A stretch of DNA of 64,000 nt, taken from positions 248,001 through 312,000 of the forward strand of contig NQMI01000023.1 in assembly GCA_002270565.1 (NCBI GenBank). Direction: 5' to 3'. Below are positions 34,231 to 45,787 of this stretch, one piece after another. The translations under genes and the position numbers were made by a program. How positions within the stretch are numbered: the stretch's first letter is position 1; every line of letters starts with the position of its first letter. The notes beneath the pieces were generated by a model. The model was not told the DNA's origin. It saw nothing but the letters and a program-made list of their open reading frames with translations, and did not search any database. The DNA comes from Stenocarpella maydis (Eukaryota; Ascomycota; Sordariomycetes; Diaporthales; Diaporthaceae).

Positions 34231-35448
34231 CTAGAAACCAGGAATATAGCCTGAAAACCCTACACATAATGAATTATAATGAACCAATATTATAATGAAA
34301 CTATATAATAAACCCCGGACTTTACAGCCGAAATAGGAAAAACAACCAATAAGAAACTAGTTATTAGAGGATAGCCTAAAAGCTAGCGATCAGCCAACCC
34401 CTTAAAAGACATACTAATACCAGTCGCCCTATCCAACCAACAACCCAAATACTACTAGGTAATATCTAAAACTCATTCAATGATTACTAGTATCCACCAC
34501 GCCCCTATACCCTAGCAAATACTAGTCATAGAGAAACAAGACCAGAATAACATAGCACAACCAGTAAACCAAGAACGGCTAGGAACTAGGACCAGTTAGG
34601 CAACAATCAAATAAGTTCTATTCCCAGTAATAGAAATCAGGCACTAAGACAAGCTACTTACAAGCGCATTTCCTTTACTACCCTATCTACCAAATACCCA
34701 TAATTAGGACCCAATGTGGGTAGCGATTACCATTAGAACTCTAGTTAATAAACGTCCTACTGTCACCCCTTAGAATGCAAGACTATGCCTTCCTGTGCTA
34801 CCATGTCACCAGCCTTCCTGTAGTGACAACCTAGCAGACTACTTAGTGATCTTACGCAGCAAATCCGCCTCCCACTCTGTTTAAACTCTGCCTTCTTCCA
34901 CCTCGCTGCTAACTCCCCCCCCCTCCCCCCCCCCCCCCCCCCCCCCAATTATTAATGCCCTATATGAACCGTATTGCATTCTTTTTAACTAAAGAACTGC
35001 TTCTGCTTGTAAAGGCGTAAAATTCTTGCGTTTAGCTATTAGGCCTCCTCCTTTATAGCTTCCAGCTCTTCCTCTAGTTAATGATATATTAGGGTGACCT
35101 TATTCAACTGATTAGGAGTAAGACCTTAGATGTTATAGTTGGATAGATTAAAGTAAATATAAGTCTAATAGCGAATAGATTCTAAATCCGCAACCCTATA
35201 GTCCTTAGCTAGGTCATACTCCTCATAATAAGAATAAGGGTATGACGGAATGATGTACCTGTTAAGGCAATAGGTGAAGAGAAGGGGGTTAGCCTTATGC
35301 TTGGTAATGGAAAAGGACTTGCCAGGATGAGACTTAATGACCCTACCTAATATAATGAATTAGGAAGGAGTGAACAAGAATGTAGATAAGTGAAATAACT
35401 TAGGGAATATTTTTAAGGATAAAAGAAGTAAGAAGGGAGATAGTGTTA
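34231..35448. other. 3' untranslated part of the chromovirus and a long C tract
   Basis: No coding frame of interest. A C-rich tract occupies about 34915-34946 (interrupted once by T), placed roughly 500 bp before the 3' LTR. Its length is probably not reliable in the assembly. The remaining sequence is AT-rich and decayed. Confidence 0.5.
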
Positions 35449-35889
35449 TGGACCAACACACATTAGCGGCTAACTATTGCAGAAGACAACCCCGTAGGTT
35501 GGGAAGTGGCCCCCAAAAGGAGCGCCCCGCCTGATCCAATCAGTAACGCCACCTTATTAGGGTTAGGGTTAGGGACCTACCACAATTAATGAGATCATTA
35601 TTAATTCCATCAAGCAACACTTAATCGATAGGATTACCATTAATACTATTGATAACGAATGAAGAGTCAGAACATATAAGGATATGGTCATTATTACATT
35701 AGGTAGCTTTTGTAGAACAGACTCTTCAGTCGTTAGTTTAAGTATTTAATCCTAACGTTGAATAGCCTTATAGCTAGTGATTATTATTAAGTCAATAATA
35801 TTGCTTAATAACCGCCTAATAACATATTCCGAATATAAACCCTTGATCTTTCAGGATTAACGTACTTGGAAACCCGTTTGGTTATTACA
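35449..35889 (+). repeat. 3' LTR of the chromovirus
   Basis: Begins TGTTATGGACC and ends TTACA, with canonical TG...CA. It aligns with 26801-27262 over its whole length with many transitions. It contains a TTAGGG-like triplet (TTAGGGTTAGGGTTAGGG near 35556-35574), as does the 5' copy in shorter form. Confidence 0.8.
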
Positions 35890-36486
35890 TATTATTAAGT
35901 AGCTATATATTTAATTTTATAGGGAGTTAATATTAATATATAAAATAAGATATTTTAATATAATACTTACTAAATCTAAGTTTGATATATTAAAGTACTT
36001 TATAATTAAAAATTAACTTAAATATTAGAAGATAAAGCTATTTTTAATCCTTATATTTGGTTCAGTGATATAATTTAGGGCAAGGTTCTCTTTTTTACTG
36101 CATCAAGGGTGCGCCAAATGCACGCTGGGACGTTCGGCTGCAAACGGGGAGCGCTCCGAGTGTGTTTACATCTGAGCATAAAGTGGGGCAGTCTTTCATT
36201 TATAATAACTAGGTTGACTTGCCTGGAATGGTCTTTGTTGTCATTGTTTGCTCGGCGGGATAGTTCATCATTCTGAGACGCAGCGCCACGGCCGTTACGA
36301 AATACGACTCCAGGACTGGACAGTTGCAACAATATTTAACATACGTGGGCAAGCTGGGCATCAATATATCCATCATCTATATCTAGGTATTTTATCTGTT
36401 GGCTCACAGTCGTGTGAGGATCGGAGCGTCCACACAGATGAACGCTTGATCCAGGGATATCGGCATTGACATATTCAACATCGACC
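35890..36486. promoter_or_regulatory. Spacer between chromovirus and NRPS
   Basis: The first 170 bp are very AT-rich. From 36080 the composition becomes balanced. No gene is seen. If the NRPS start at 36487 is genuine, its promoter must lie here; ATATTTAACATACG (about 36333-36346) is a weak TATA candidate. Confidence 0.4.
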
Positions 36487-39400
36487 ATGTCTACCTCAGC
36501 TTCCCTGCCTCTCCTGCGGCACCTGTGGGCCTAGGTTCTCGACGAGGACGAAGAGACCATCTCAGACGATGCCGTATTTTTCGACCTAGGCGGCAACTCC
36601 CTGACCGCCTCGGAGCTTGTCGATGCTGCCGAGGAACAAGGTCCCCACTTTACGATCCAAGACCTATTCAACAACCCGCATCTCCAGTCGTTGGCAGCCC
36701 TTGTAGTGCCCGTGTCGAGGCGTTCCTCTAGTACTTCTACATCTTCGGCGCTCGAGACAGACTCTATCAGTGGTGACGGCCTCTCCCAGTCCCATATAAC
36801 AACCGCCTCAAGCGTTGTATGGCCAAGCACAGCGCCTCTCACCCCGCGGCAGAAGCAGCTCGTGCAAGCATGCGGGCAAAAGTCCCTGAAGGATGCGAGC
36901 ACCTGGAGGCGAGCCAGGCTCAATGTCGAGGTGCCCTTGGCCCGCATCAAGCAAGCCTTTGACGAAATTGTCAAGGCGCATCCGGCCTGCCGAGCCACCC
37001 TGATGAACTATGGAGCCGTGGACAGCTGCCACACGGCGGAGGACATGATTTCTACCAGCAGCGACGAATATCGGTTTAAACACAGCCTCTACTGCAACCT
37101 ACCCACCGATTCCATCCAGAAACTGGAAATGGATGCCTTGAATGCCCTCAGTCCCGAGAACGGGCCAGTGTTTTCGGTTGATCTGTATAGATCCCGAGGC
37201 GGACTCCATCTGTTCTTGGCTGCAAGCGTCTTATTTTTTGACGAATCCTCTTGGAACATCATACTAGACGACTTGGACAGGGCAATCTCTGAGAGGCGGC
37301 GCCCTTCCCAGTCTCTACGCCGCGAAAGCATGGGTGAGATCCAGATGTCGGTGCAAGACAGCGAGCCTCTCTCTACTGTCCATGTCTCGGGCACGGAAGA
37401 AGACGCCATTGGCTTCTGGGGACTTTCTCTGCCGGAAAACCGCCCCGACTCGTTGGTCTATTCCGTTCTTGAGCAAGTTAAAGAGTGTCCGGACGGCCCC
37501 GCGGCCCTGGATGTCGAGGACGCTGCCACCTACGTCTTACATTCGTTCTGCGCTAATTTCGGACACCGCAATGCACAAATAGCCGTGGAAAAGACACGTG
37601 CGGATGGCTTGGAACATACAGTGGGCAACTTTCAAGAGATCCCGGTGAGATTCTCACCAGGGAAGGGGGCCGGAGAAGCCGTACGAGATGACGATTCACG
37701 CTGGGGCATCTCAAGGCAAGATATCCGGAGGAAGCTGTACAATGCGCGCTGGGCAACTTGTACAACCGAAGGCGCAACCCACGCCGAGGCTGCCACCTCT
37801 CCAGACATTGTCATCCATGTTTCCAAGCAACCCGTTGGGCTGCGAGCAGAACGGGACTACAGTGTAGTGTACGACATCCAGCGGCCTTGGGACAGACCAG
37901 GGGAATTCGACACCACATGGCATGATGGGTTCGTGCAAGTGCACCTCTCTTCCTCCTCCACAGGAGCTCTTGAAGCCGTCTGTACATTTGACAGCCGCAG
38001 CCGCCAGGCCGAGGCGCTCAGGTCGTGGGCGAAGAATCTAGGAAAGGGCGAGTACATCAAGACGCCCTCGCCCATGCACAACCGCGGTCCAGAACAGCAG
38101 CAAAGGACAACGATTGCTCGGTTGTGCAGCGCTACAGAAGACCAGATTGAAAACATGTATCCCTGCACGCCCATGCAAGAGTCTCTGGCTGTGGCCGTCG
38201 ACGAGGACGCGAACCACTACGTGATGCAGCTTGTGTTCCGGATGGCGGAGCACGCTGTCGATGTTGATGGTTTCAAAAGGGCGTGGGAACAGACGGCCCA
38301 CGCCAGCGCCGTCTTGCGGACGCGGATATGTCGCATCGAAGGCGAAGGCGAAGGGGCCGGAACCGACCATTGTGTACAGGTCGTGCTGGACGAACCCATA
38401 CGGTGGCATCACGTCGCCGGGCAGGGGCTCCAAGAGTATCTGGGGCGAGACGCGCGCGAGCCCATGAGCCTGGGCGACCCGTTCTTCCGATACGCCCTGG
38501 TGGAGGAACCAGCCAGCACCCAAGAGGCCGCCACCCCATCACGCTATTTCGTGTGGACGGCGCACCATGCCCTGTGCGACGGGGCCTCCATCCTGGCGAT
38601 TCTCGAGGAGGTATCGAGACGGGCGCAGGGCGAGAGGCCCCCAGCGCGGGAGCCGTTCGAGACATTTGTCCGCTCTGCGGCCGTCCGGCCGGATGCCCAC
38701 AAGGAACGGAACTTCTGGCACCAGACGCTATCGCAGCTCGACCCGACCCCGTATCCGCCGGCACCCCCGGGCCCGGACTTCAGCGCCTCGCCGGATGCCA
38801 CTCTGAGACACACCCTCACCCTCGGCAGGCTCCCGGCCTACGGCATCACCAGGGCCTTGTTCCTGAGGGCCGTGTGGATCCTCCTGATGTCCCACTACAC
38901 CGGCACACAAGACGTCTGCTTTGGCGCGGTCAACGGCGGGAGGATGGCCGCCGTGCCCGGCGTTGCGCGCATGGACGGGCCGACCATCAACGTGACGCCT
39001 GTCGCATCCCATGTCGACCCCCAGGACACGGTGGCCTCCTTCCTGTCGCGCTTCCGATCCCAGGCCGCCGGGATGATGGCCTTTGAGCACTCAGGCGTGT
39101 CCCGGATCCGGCGCATGCTCGCGGGGAGAACAGCTCGGTGACGGGCTTCACGTCGCTGCTGGTGGTCCACCCGGAGGACTGGGACGAGGCCCTGCGAGCC
39201 TCCACCGACAGGCTCGGCCTCGAGTACCTGGCGGCCGCCGGCAAGAGGGAACAGCACCCGTACCCGCTCGTCCTCAGCTTCACCATGTCGAGCAGTGCCG
39301 CCATCGACCTCACCGTGCAGTACGACGAGCGTGTCCTCTCGAGCGCCCAGGCGAAGACACTCGTGCATCATTTCCAGACTCTCCTCACGGCACTAGCAGG

Positions 39401-42400
39401 CGCCAGCCCAGATGTGCCGCTGGCATCCGTGGACCCCCTGAGCGACTACGACGTGGCTCAGATCGCACGATGGAACGCACCGGCGCCCCCGGCCGAGCCG
39501 ACATGCGTGGACCGCCTCTTCCGCAGCCGCGTCGTCGAGCAGCCCGGTGCGGTGGCAGTCTGCTCCCTGGGGCAGTCCCTCACGTACGCCGACGTGGACT
39601 CGTACTCGTCGCTGCTAGCCGCCCGGCTCGTCAGCTTGGAGCTGCAGCCAGGCGCGTTTGTAGGCGTCTGCTTCGAGAAGTCCATCTGGACCGTGGTCGC
39701 CATCATGGCCGTGTTCAAGGCGGGCGCCGTCTACGTCCCCATCGACCCGGGGCACCCCCTCGGCCGGATCAAGGAGGTGGTGGCCACCGTGGGGCTGCAG
39801 GTCGCCATCGCGTCTCGCGCCGGCGCAGAGGTGCTCGATGGCATCTGCCCCCAGCGCATCATCCTCGACGGCCAGGCCTTTGGCCCGCAGGGGAGCCTCG
39901 GGAGTTCCAGTCGAGGCCGGCCCCGTCCGGCATTGCTTACCTGCTCTTCACCTCGGGCAGCACGGGGAAGCCAAAGGGGATCCTCATCCCCCACGATGCC
40001 ATCTGCACGTCCATCAAGCACCACGGCACCGCGTTCGGCGCCGGCCGTCACTGGCGGACGTTCCAGTTCTGCGCACACACCTTTGACATGTCCATCGGCG
40101 AGTTCCTGACGACCCTCGCGCACGGCGGCTGCATCTGCGTCCCCTCGGAGGAGGACCGCATGAACGACCTGGCCGGGGCCATCACCGCCCTCCAGGCCAA
40201 CACGCTCCTGGTCGTCCCCGCGGTGGCCAACCTCCTCCGCCCCGAGGACGTGCCCACGCTGAAGACGCTGGTGCTGGGCGGCGAGCCCGTGGCCCGGGAG
40301 ACGGTCAGGCGCCGGGCCGCCCACGTCGACCTGACGTGCTCGTACGGGCCGTCCGAGACCTCGGTCTGGTGCGCCGCCAACCTGCGCGTCTCCCCGGACG
40401 CCCACCCTGCAAACATTGGCGGCAGCATCGGCGGCACCATGTGGATCGCCCAGCCGGACAACTACCAGCGGCTGAGCGCCGTGGGCTGCGTCGGCGAGAT
40501 TGTCATCTCGGGCGGCATCGTCGGCCGCGGGTACTTTGGCGACGAGGCCACCACGGCAGCCTCCTTCGTGCCGGCCCCGGGGTGGCTGAGGGAGATGGAC
40601 CCGGGCAGCGCCAGCGCGTCTGGCGGCGGCAGGGTGTACAGGTCGGGAGACCTGGCGCGCTACAACCCCGACGGCACGCTCAGCATCGTCGGCCGCCTCC
40701 ACACGCAGGTCAAGCTGCGCGGGTTCCGCATCGAGCTCGGCGAGATCGAGAACCAGGTCATGTCTGCCGGCGCCGTGACGGCGGCCCTGGCTGCGCTCCC
40801 GAGGGCGGGGCCCTGCGCCGACCAGATCGTTGCCGTCGTCAGCACGGCGGCGCAGAGCCTCGAGGGCCACAGCAGGGGCGATATCTCCATCACCGGGGAG
40901 GACCATGGGCCGCTCATAGACACCCTCCGGTCCCATCTCCAGTCTGTGCTTCCTCACTACATGGTTCCTACCCTCTGGGTCGTGGTCGAGCGCATGCCAC
41001 TGCTGATCTCGGGCAAGATCGACCGCAAGGCAGTCCAGACGTGGGTCCAGGCAATGGACGAGGCGACCTACAGCATAATCACACGTCAGGCAGACGAGCC
41101 TGAGGGCGGCGCGGCTGATGATGTCGCCCCGGGCTCAGCAGCGGCAACGCTGCGCGACCTCTGGGCCGAGGTCCTCGCGGCAGAGCCGGACCGCATCCGG
41201 CTCCGGATGTCACTCCAGTCGCTCGGGGGAGACTCCCTGGCGGCTATGAAGGTGGCATCCCGGGCCAGGGCACTGGGGCTCCCCGTCACCGTCCGGAGCA
41301 TGATCAGCAACGCCAGCAGCCTGGGAAGCCTGGCTGAGCTGGTGGAGAAGAGCATGTCGGCCGGCCCGGCCGGCGCGGCGGCGGAGGGGGCGGATATCGA
41401 CTGGGATGCTGAGACGGCAATACAGCTGCCGCACTCGTGGGGGCCGACACGGATGCCCGGCGAGAGCAGCGAGCACACGCCGACTACTGCGAGTAAGCGG
41501 GGGGCTGTTGTCCTCCTCACTGGCGCGACGGGCTTCTACGGCCGTGCCCTGGTCCGCACGCTGCAGGAGCACCCCGGCGTGGGCGAGATCCACTGCCTCG
41601 CCGTCCGGAACACAAGCGGCAGCGTGGCGCGGCACCTCGCCAGCGCGCACTCCAAGGTGCTGCTACACGCCGGGGACCTCTCGCAGGCCCGCCTGGGGCT
41701 GAGTGAGGGCGAGAGCCGCCGCCTCTTCTCGGCGGCGGACTTTGTCATACACAACGGTGCCGAGATCTCCTTCCTGAAGGAGTACGAGGCGCTGAGGGCC
41801 CCCAACGTGGGCTCGACGCGGGAGCTGCTGCGTCTTACGCTGGCCCATGGGCACGTCGTCGCCGCACAAGGCCAGGCAGGAGAGGCCGGGCGTGGGAGCG
41901 ACGTCAAGCTGCGGCCCAGCCTGCATTACGTGTCCGGGACGGGTGTCGCGGGCCTTGCCCTCCTCCCCTCTCGTACTTCGTCTCCCCGCGGCGGCCGTGT
42001 GAAGGCCCCCGCCACCCCACCACCCGAGACCGTCATCAAGCCGGCCAGCTTGTCCTCGAGACCGCCGCCGTCGCCCGTCCGCCCCGTCCAGGTGGCCCCG
42101 GGCAAGATGGTCAACATAGACGGCTACGTCGCCTCCAAGTGGGCCAGCGAGGCCCTCATCGAGAGGGCGGCCGCCGCCACGCGCAGCAGCAGCAGCGCAG
42201 GAACCGGCCCGGGCGCCCCGCTGCTGGACGCACACATCTACCGCCTGTCCAACGTCACGGGCCCCGACGCGCCCGAGATGGACCTCATGCACAATATCCT
42301 GCGCGCCTCGCGCGCCATGAGGGCCGTGCCGAGGCTGGCGGGCTGGTCGGGCCGCTTCGACCTCATCTCGGTCGGCACGGCGGCCCGGGCCCTGGTGGGG

Positions 42401-42682
42401 CGCATGCTGGGCGGCCCGCCGCGGTCCCCCGGGCCTGGGCACTCGGAGGGGCAGCCGGTGGGCTTTGTGCACCTCTCCGGCGAGGCCCTCGTCCCCGTGC
42501 CGGAGCTGAGGCCCTACCTCGAGCGGGACGCCGGGGGCGCGTTCGCGGAGCTGGAGCTGGAGGAATGGGTGGCTGGGGCGCTGAGGTCCGGCCTCCCTGA
42601 GGCTGTGGGAGGCCTGCTGACCGCACTTGTCGGGGGCAGCGTGGGGCCATTCCTACCCAACATAGAAAGCAGCTTGTTCTAG
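36487..42682 (+). CDS. Non-ribosomal peptide synthetase, T-(E-like)-C-A-T-R, frame-disrupted
   Basis: ATG at 36487 opens a carrier domain with the phosphopantetheine site DLGGNS (36583-36600). An epimerase-like domain follows (about 36820-38080), in which the usual HHxxxDG is SVLFFDE. Next come a condensation domain with intact HHALCDG (38562-38583), an adenylation domain (about 39500-41050; LFTSGSTGKPKG, YGPSETS, YRSGDLARY, GKIDRKA), a second carrier with LGGDS (41222-41236) and a terminal SDR-type thioester reductase (41500-42680; LTGATGFYG, YVASKW). Such synthetases release the peptide as an aldehyde or alcohol. Breaks: TAG at 36532-36534, where carrier domains have Gln; a one-base shift at about 39126; another at about 39893. 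Both shifts are at GGGGAG and each is explained by one missing G. No introns are visible. The product is unknown; pocket residues read by eye as D-M-G-V-V-G-S-V-W, which I cannot assign. Confidence 0.88.
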
Positions 42683-45600
42683 GGGGCAGCTATGGCTGGT
42701 TATGCCGGCCACGATGGGGGTGTGGTTTCACACAGGCTCCGGCGCAATGGTAACCCGGAGCAGACTATTTCAACTTAAAAAAACACCATTGAGGTTTCCA
42801 TATGCCGAGCCAGCCTGCTTGTAGCCGCGAATTCGCCGGGCCGCCCCCCCCCCCTCGGAGGGAGGTGGTAGGTGCTTAGTTTCTCGTAATTCGAGCTCTT
42901 GGAGTTTTTAATTTGACCATTGGCGGGTTGGGAGATAATACCCGGCCATTGAGCCTATTACCTAAACATCGATGAAAAGATTGGGTCGGTTATACTGACC
43001 TTCAGGACTGAGCGGGGTCGTGTGCGGTTACGGTTACACTCACACGAGCTGGAGCAATGTTGACATGCGGGGCGTAACTCCATGAACACTGGTGGAGTTC
43101 CGCGGCTATTGCCGAGCGTGGGGACGACGGCGAGGTCATGGCTGCCAGTTGCAACCTCTGCATTCAACCCGCTGGAGAGTATCCACTCCTCTCAGGGTTC
43201 GGAGTTCGGAGTTTCAGAAGCCATGACGTGAATTGGAGAGGTCCATAACCATAAAAGATACGGGAAATCAAGGGCTACAGAGTCAACACTGTCATTGCAG
43301 AGATCCCACAGGCCAAGATCTAGGAGCATGTTGGTCAAGTTGCCTGGCCGGGGGGGGGGGGGGGCGGTGAGTATGCTGGTTGTCTCTGAACTAGACAGCT
43401 TTGGTGTGTGTTGCTTTGATGGCAAGTACTGATGATAGCGGTGGATACCAGGCCAGCGGCAGATGCCCTCATGTGGTATGCTTGAACAGCGCATTCATGG
43501 ATATCTCACCCCGGCGATGATGGGGAGAGGCCTGGCTCAAGGCCATTGTTCTTCTTGAACCCAACATTGGCGTCTGCTAATCCAGTGGTAGAGGCCACGG
43601 TCGCCAGGGGCCTTGGTTGGGCCCAGGCACCGCTGAGGCGAGCTCAAGGAGATGGCCTGCACGAGAGCTGGTGGTGCTCGGGATTGGGCGAAACTGAACA
43701 GCAACTGGGCGAGGGGGCGGAGATGGTGACAGCGCGTTCCTGATATTGGACGCGGTAACTAGACTCTTGGGCCCATGGCATATGAGCAACCAACTGGTTC
43801 CTTGAGATGGTTTTATCCCACAGAATTTCTACGCGCGTCTGCATCTTACAAATCAATGCCCTGGTACAATGTTTCTATTGCCACGCCCAATCTGTCTGTC
43901 ATGCAACTAATAACACCCTGTACTAGTAGGCCTCGCGGTAAATTGCCATATTGATTTTAGTTGGCAACCAAACGAAATGACCCTCACCCCTTGACATCCC
44001 CAGGTATGTACTTGGCAGCGGCAAGAGGAGACAAATCAGTACCTTGTCTTCCCGCCGAGAACTCTCCGACAGCGTTTAGCCGGTCTCCAGAACTTCTGTT
44101 TGGTCGTCCCGGACATTACATGCAACAGACAGTAAGCGTTACGACCAGGTTCCGCTGCCTCCCCGGAGCCCTCTTACTCGTTGCCACCAAGCTGAGGGGT
44201 GGCATTCGTCAGCTGACTGAATTAAGTGGCCCATGGAAAATTCCACCGGACCCTGAATGGCAAGAGGCCCACGGGCTCACATTTCATTGTTCATAGCTAA
44301 GTGGAAACCAACGTCGTCACAGTAGGAGACAAGACAAAGGAAGGTAGCATACTTAAGTAACTACTGAGACCAAATAGGCACGATTTAGCAGGCATTTACC
44401 GATAATTGACGGGCACCAATATCCTCTGCATACTTTATTCTGCTCCACTTGACATCCCTGTAGGTCCGTGGACCTTTCATCATCACTCAAACCATCCTCG
44501 CCATGGTTCGGCCTTGATACTAGCACCTAGCTATGGAGATTCCGCTCCGTTCCCCTAATCATCCGCCTCTCTGCCAACTTTCTCCAAGTGGATCTTATCT
44601 TGCCATTTGGCTACTTCCGAAACGCTACACCATATGGTGCCCTCCCGAGATATTATAAGCCAGTAATCTAGAACCCTGGGGCTAGAAGACTCACCCTATA
44701 AACTTATTAGGGTCCGCAATATAATGGCACTTTAACGTGTAGGTGTAAGAACGGAAGATCGGCTCCACCTCGACTACAGTGCCCATGTATCCTTTCTCTT
44801 TGTCCACGAGAATATCAAACTTGGAGAACTCTGGCTCGCTCTGACCCGATATGTATAATACTAAGTGACCTTATTCCAACTAGGCCCAGGAAATACCCAC
44901 CCATGGGTACCCATGCACGGACACCGGGTCCTGGGACCCGGTTTACATAATCACTGGGTCCTGGGTACCCATGGGTCCTGGGTAATCCTATGGGTAATTT
45001 TATTAGATATCTAGAAAATGATTGATTTTATGGTAACAGCAGTGGGTAACTCCAAGTTCGTATAATACTGAAAATGTGATTTAAAAAATAATTCTGTATT
45101 ATTTGTCCTAATCCATGTCCTATGGGTACCCACGCAGACAAGGCTCTCGGAAGGCTGAAAGGCAGGCACAACACCCTTGCGATTGCTTGTGAGGTCGACA
45201 ACTTTATCCTCGGAATCGAATCTGGGTGGGTTTGTTCTTGGGCTTGTTGTCCGTCCTAGTATTCTTTCTCCGCGTATCTCTCCTTGGCGTATTCTTCTCC
45301 ATGTTCATTACGTTTTGACGATGCTTTTACCTTGCAATTGTTCGCCCGGTGTCTTCCCGAGCTTGATGCGGGAAGTAGGTTCTCCTCTTCAGAACAAGTC
45401 TGAATGATTTCTGCCCATGCAAAGCTACCAAGAGAGGCGACCAAAGGCGAGGAGTGTACGGCCTTAAACAAGTCACCCAAAATAATGTGACTATATAAAG
45501 GGACGGAGCTCGTTTGCCTCCATGATGGATCATGTTCAGTGGCTGCTGCAATTTATTATTATCAAATGTGATAAGCCTGTGACTAACTGGGAGCTGGGAC

Positions 45601-45787
45601 GTGCCATCAATGCTACAAAATTACCCCCGACTGCTCGCATCGGCTATCGTACGATCCACGGGCTGACACTGTATCCCGCAAGCTGATGTGATCTGGCCCA
45701 GGTCATGGAGAAGTACGCGGAGAGGAAACTACCCAAACTAAAATTCACCAACATGCCTCGGCCCCGGGGCCAATACGCCAGGCCTCC
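42683..45787. other. 3.1-kb region without a supported gene
   Basis: C and G runs occur at 42845-42853 and 43351-43363. Short frames on both strands (42958-43494, 43546-43856, 43961-44296) show no domains. A repeat-rich segment at 44880-45140 is entered separately. The rest is of mixed composition without heavy RIP-like decay. Confidence 0.4.
44880..45140. repeat. Repeat with palindromic CCCATGGGTACCC motifs, possible small non-autonomous element
   Basis: Copies of TGGGTACCC/ACCCATGGGT and GGGTCCTGGG cluster at 44897-44995, and one more (CCTATGGGTACCCACGCA) lies at 45120-45137. A central AT-rich part lies between. The outer motifs are near inverted copies, as in miniature transposons, but I could not fix terminal repeats or a target duplication. 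Confidence 0.4.

Larger units (their letters stand above)
26801..35889 (+). mobile_element. Full-length dead Ty3/gypsy chromovirus with two nested LTR insertions (about 9.1 kb)
   Basis: Alignable LTRs lie at 26801-27262 and about 35449-35889. Between them, in order: Gag with a zinc knuckle, protease region, reverse transcriptase, RNase H, integrase and a chromodomain-like end. Domains are entered separately. Gln codons are replaced throughout by TAG/TAA, and several catalytic or metal-binding residues are changed by single C-to-T or G-to-A steps, as RIP would do. Without the two 598-bp insertions and their target duplications the element would be about 7.9 kb, a normal gypsy length. The 5-bp flanks (tagta left, tatta right) differ at one position, so the target duplication is only possible. 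Confidence 0.88.

Noticed and set aside
34915..34946. C tract as the polypurine tract of the chromovirus
   Set aside because: It is pyrimidine on the coding strand and 500 bp from the 3' LTR, so it cannot be the priming tract.
39083..39890. First part of a long plus-strand frame continuing into the NRPS adenylation domain
   Set aside because: Before about 39893 the real protein is in the other frame (condensation end and adenylation start); this part is Arg/Pro-rich shadow.
39080..39950. Introns as an explanation of the NRPS frame breaks
   Set aside because: No GT-AG pair close to either break would restore the frame while keeping the conserved motifs; each needs just one base.
39731..40957. 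408-codon frame on the minus strand opposite the NRPS
   Set aside because: It mirrors a GC-rich coding strand and is low-complexity Arg/Gly/Ala. The plus strand holds the full set of adenylation motifs.
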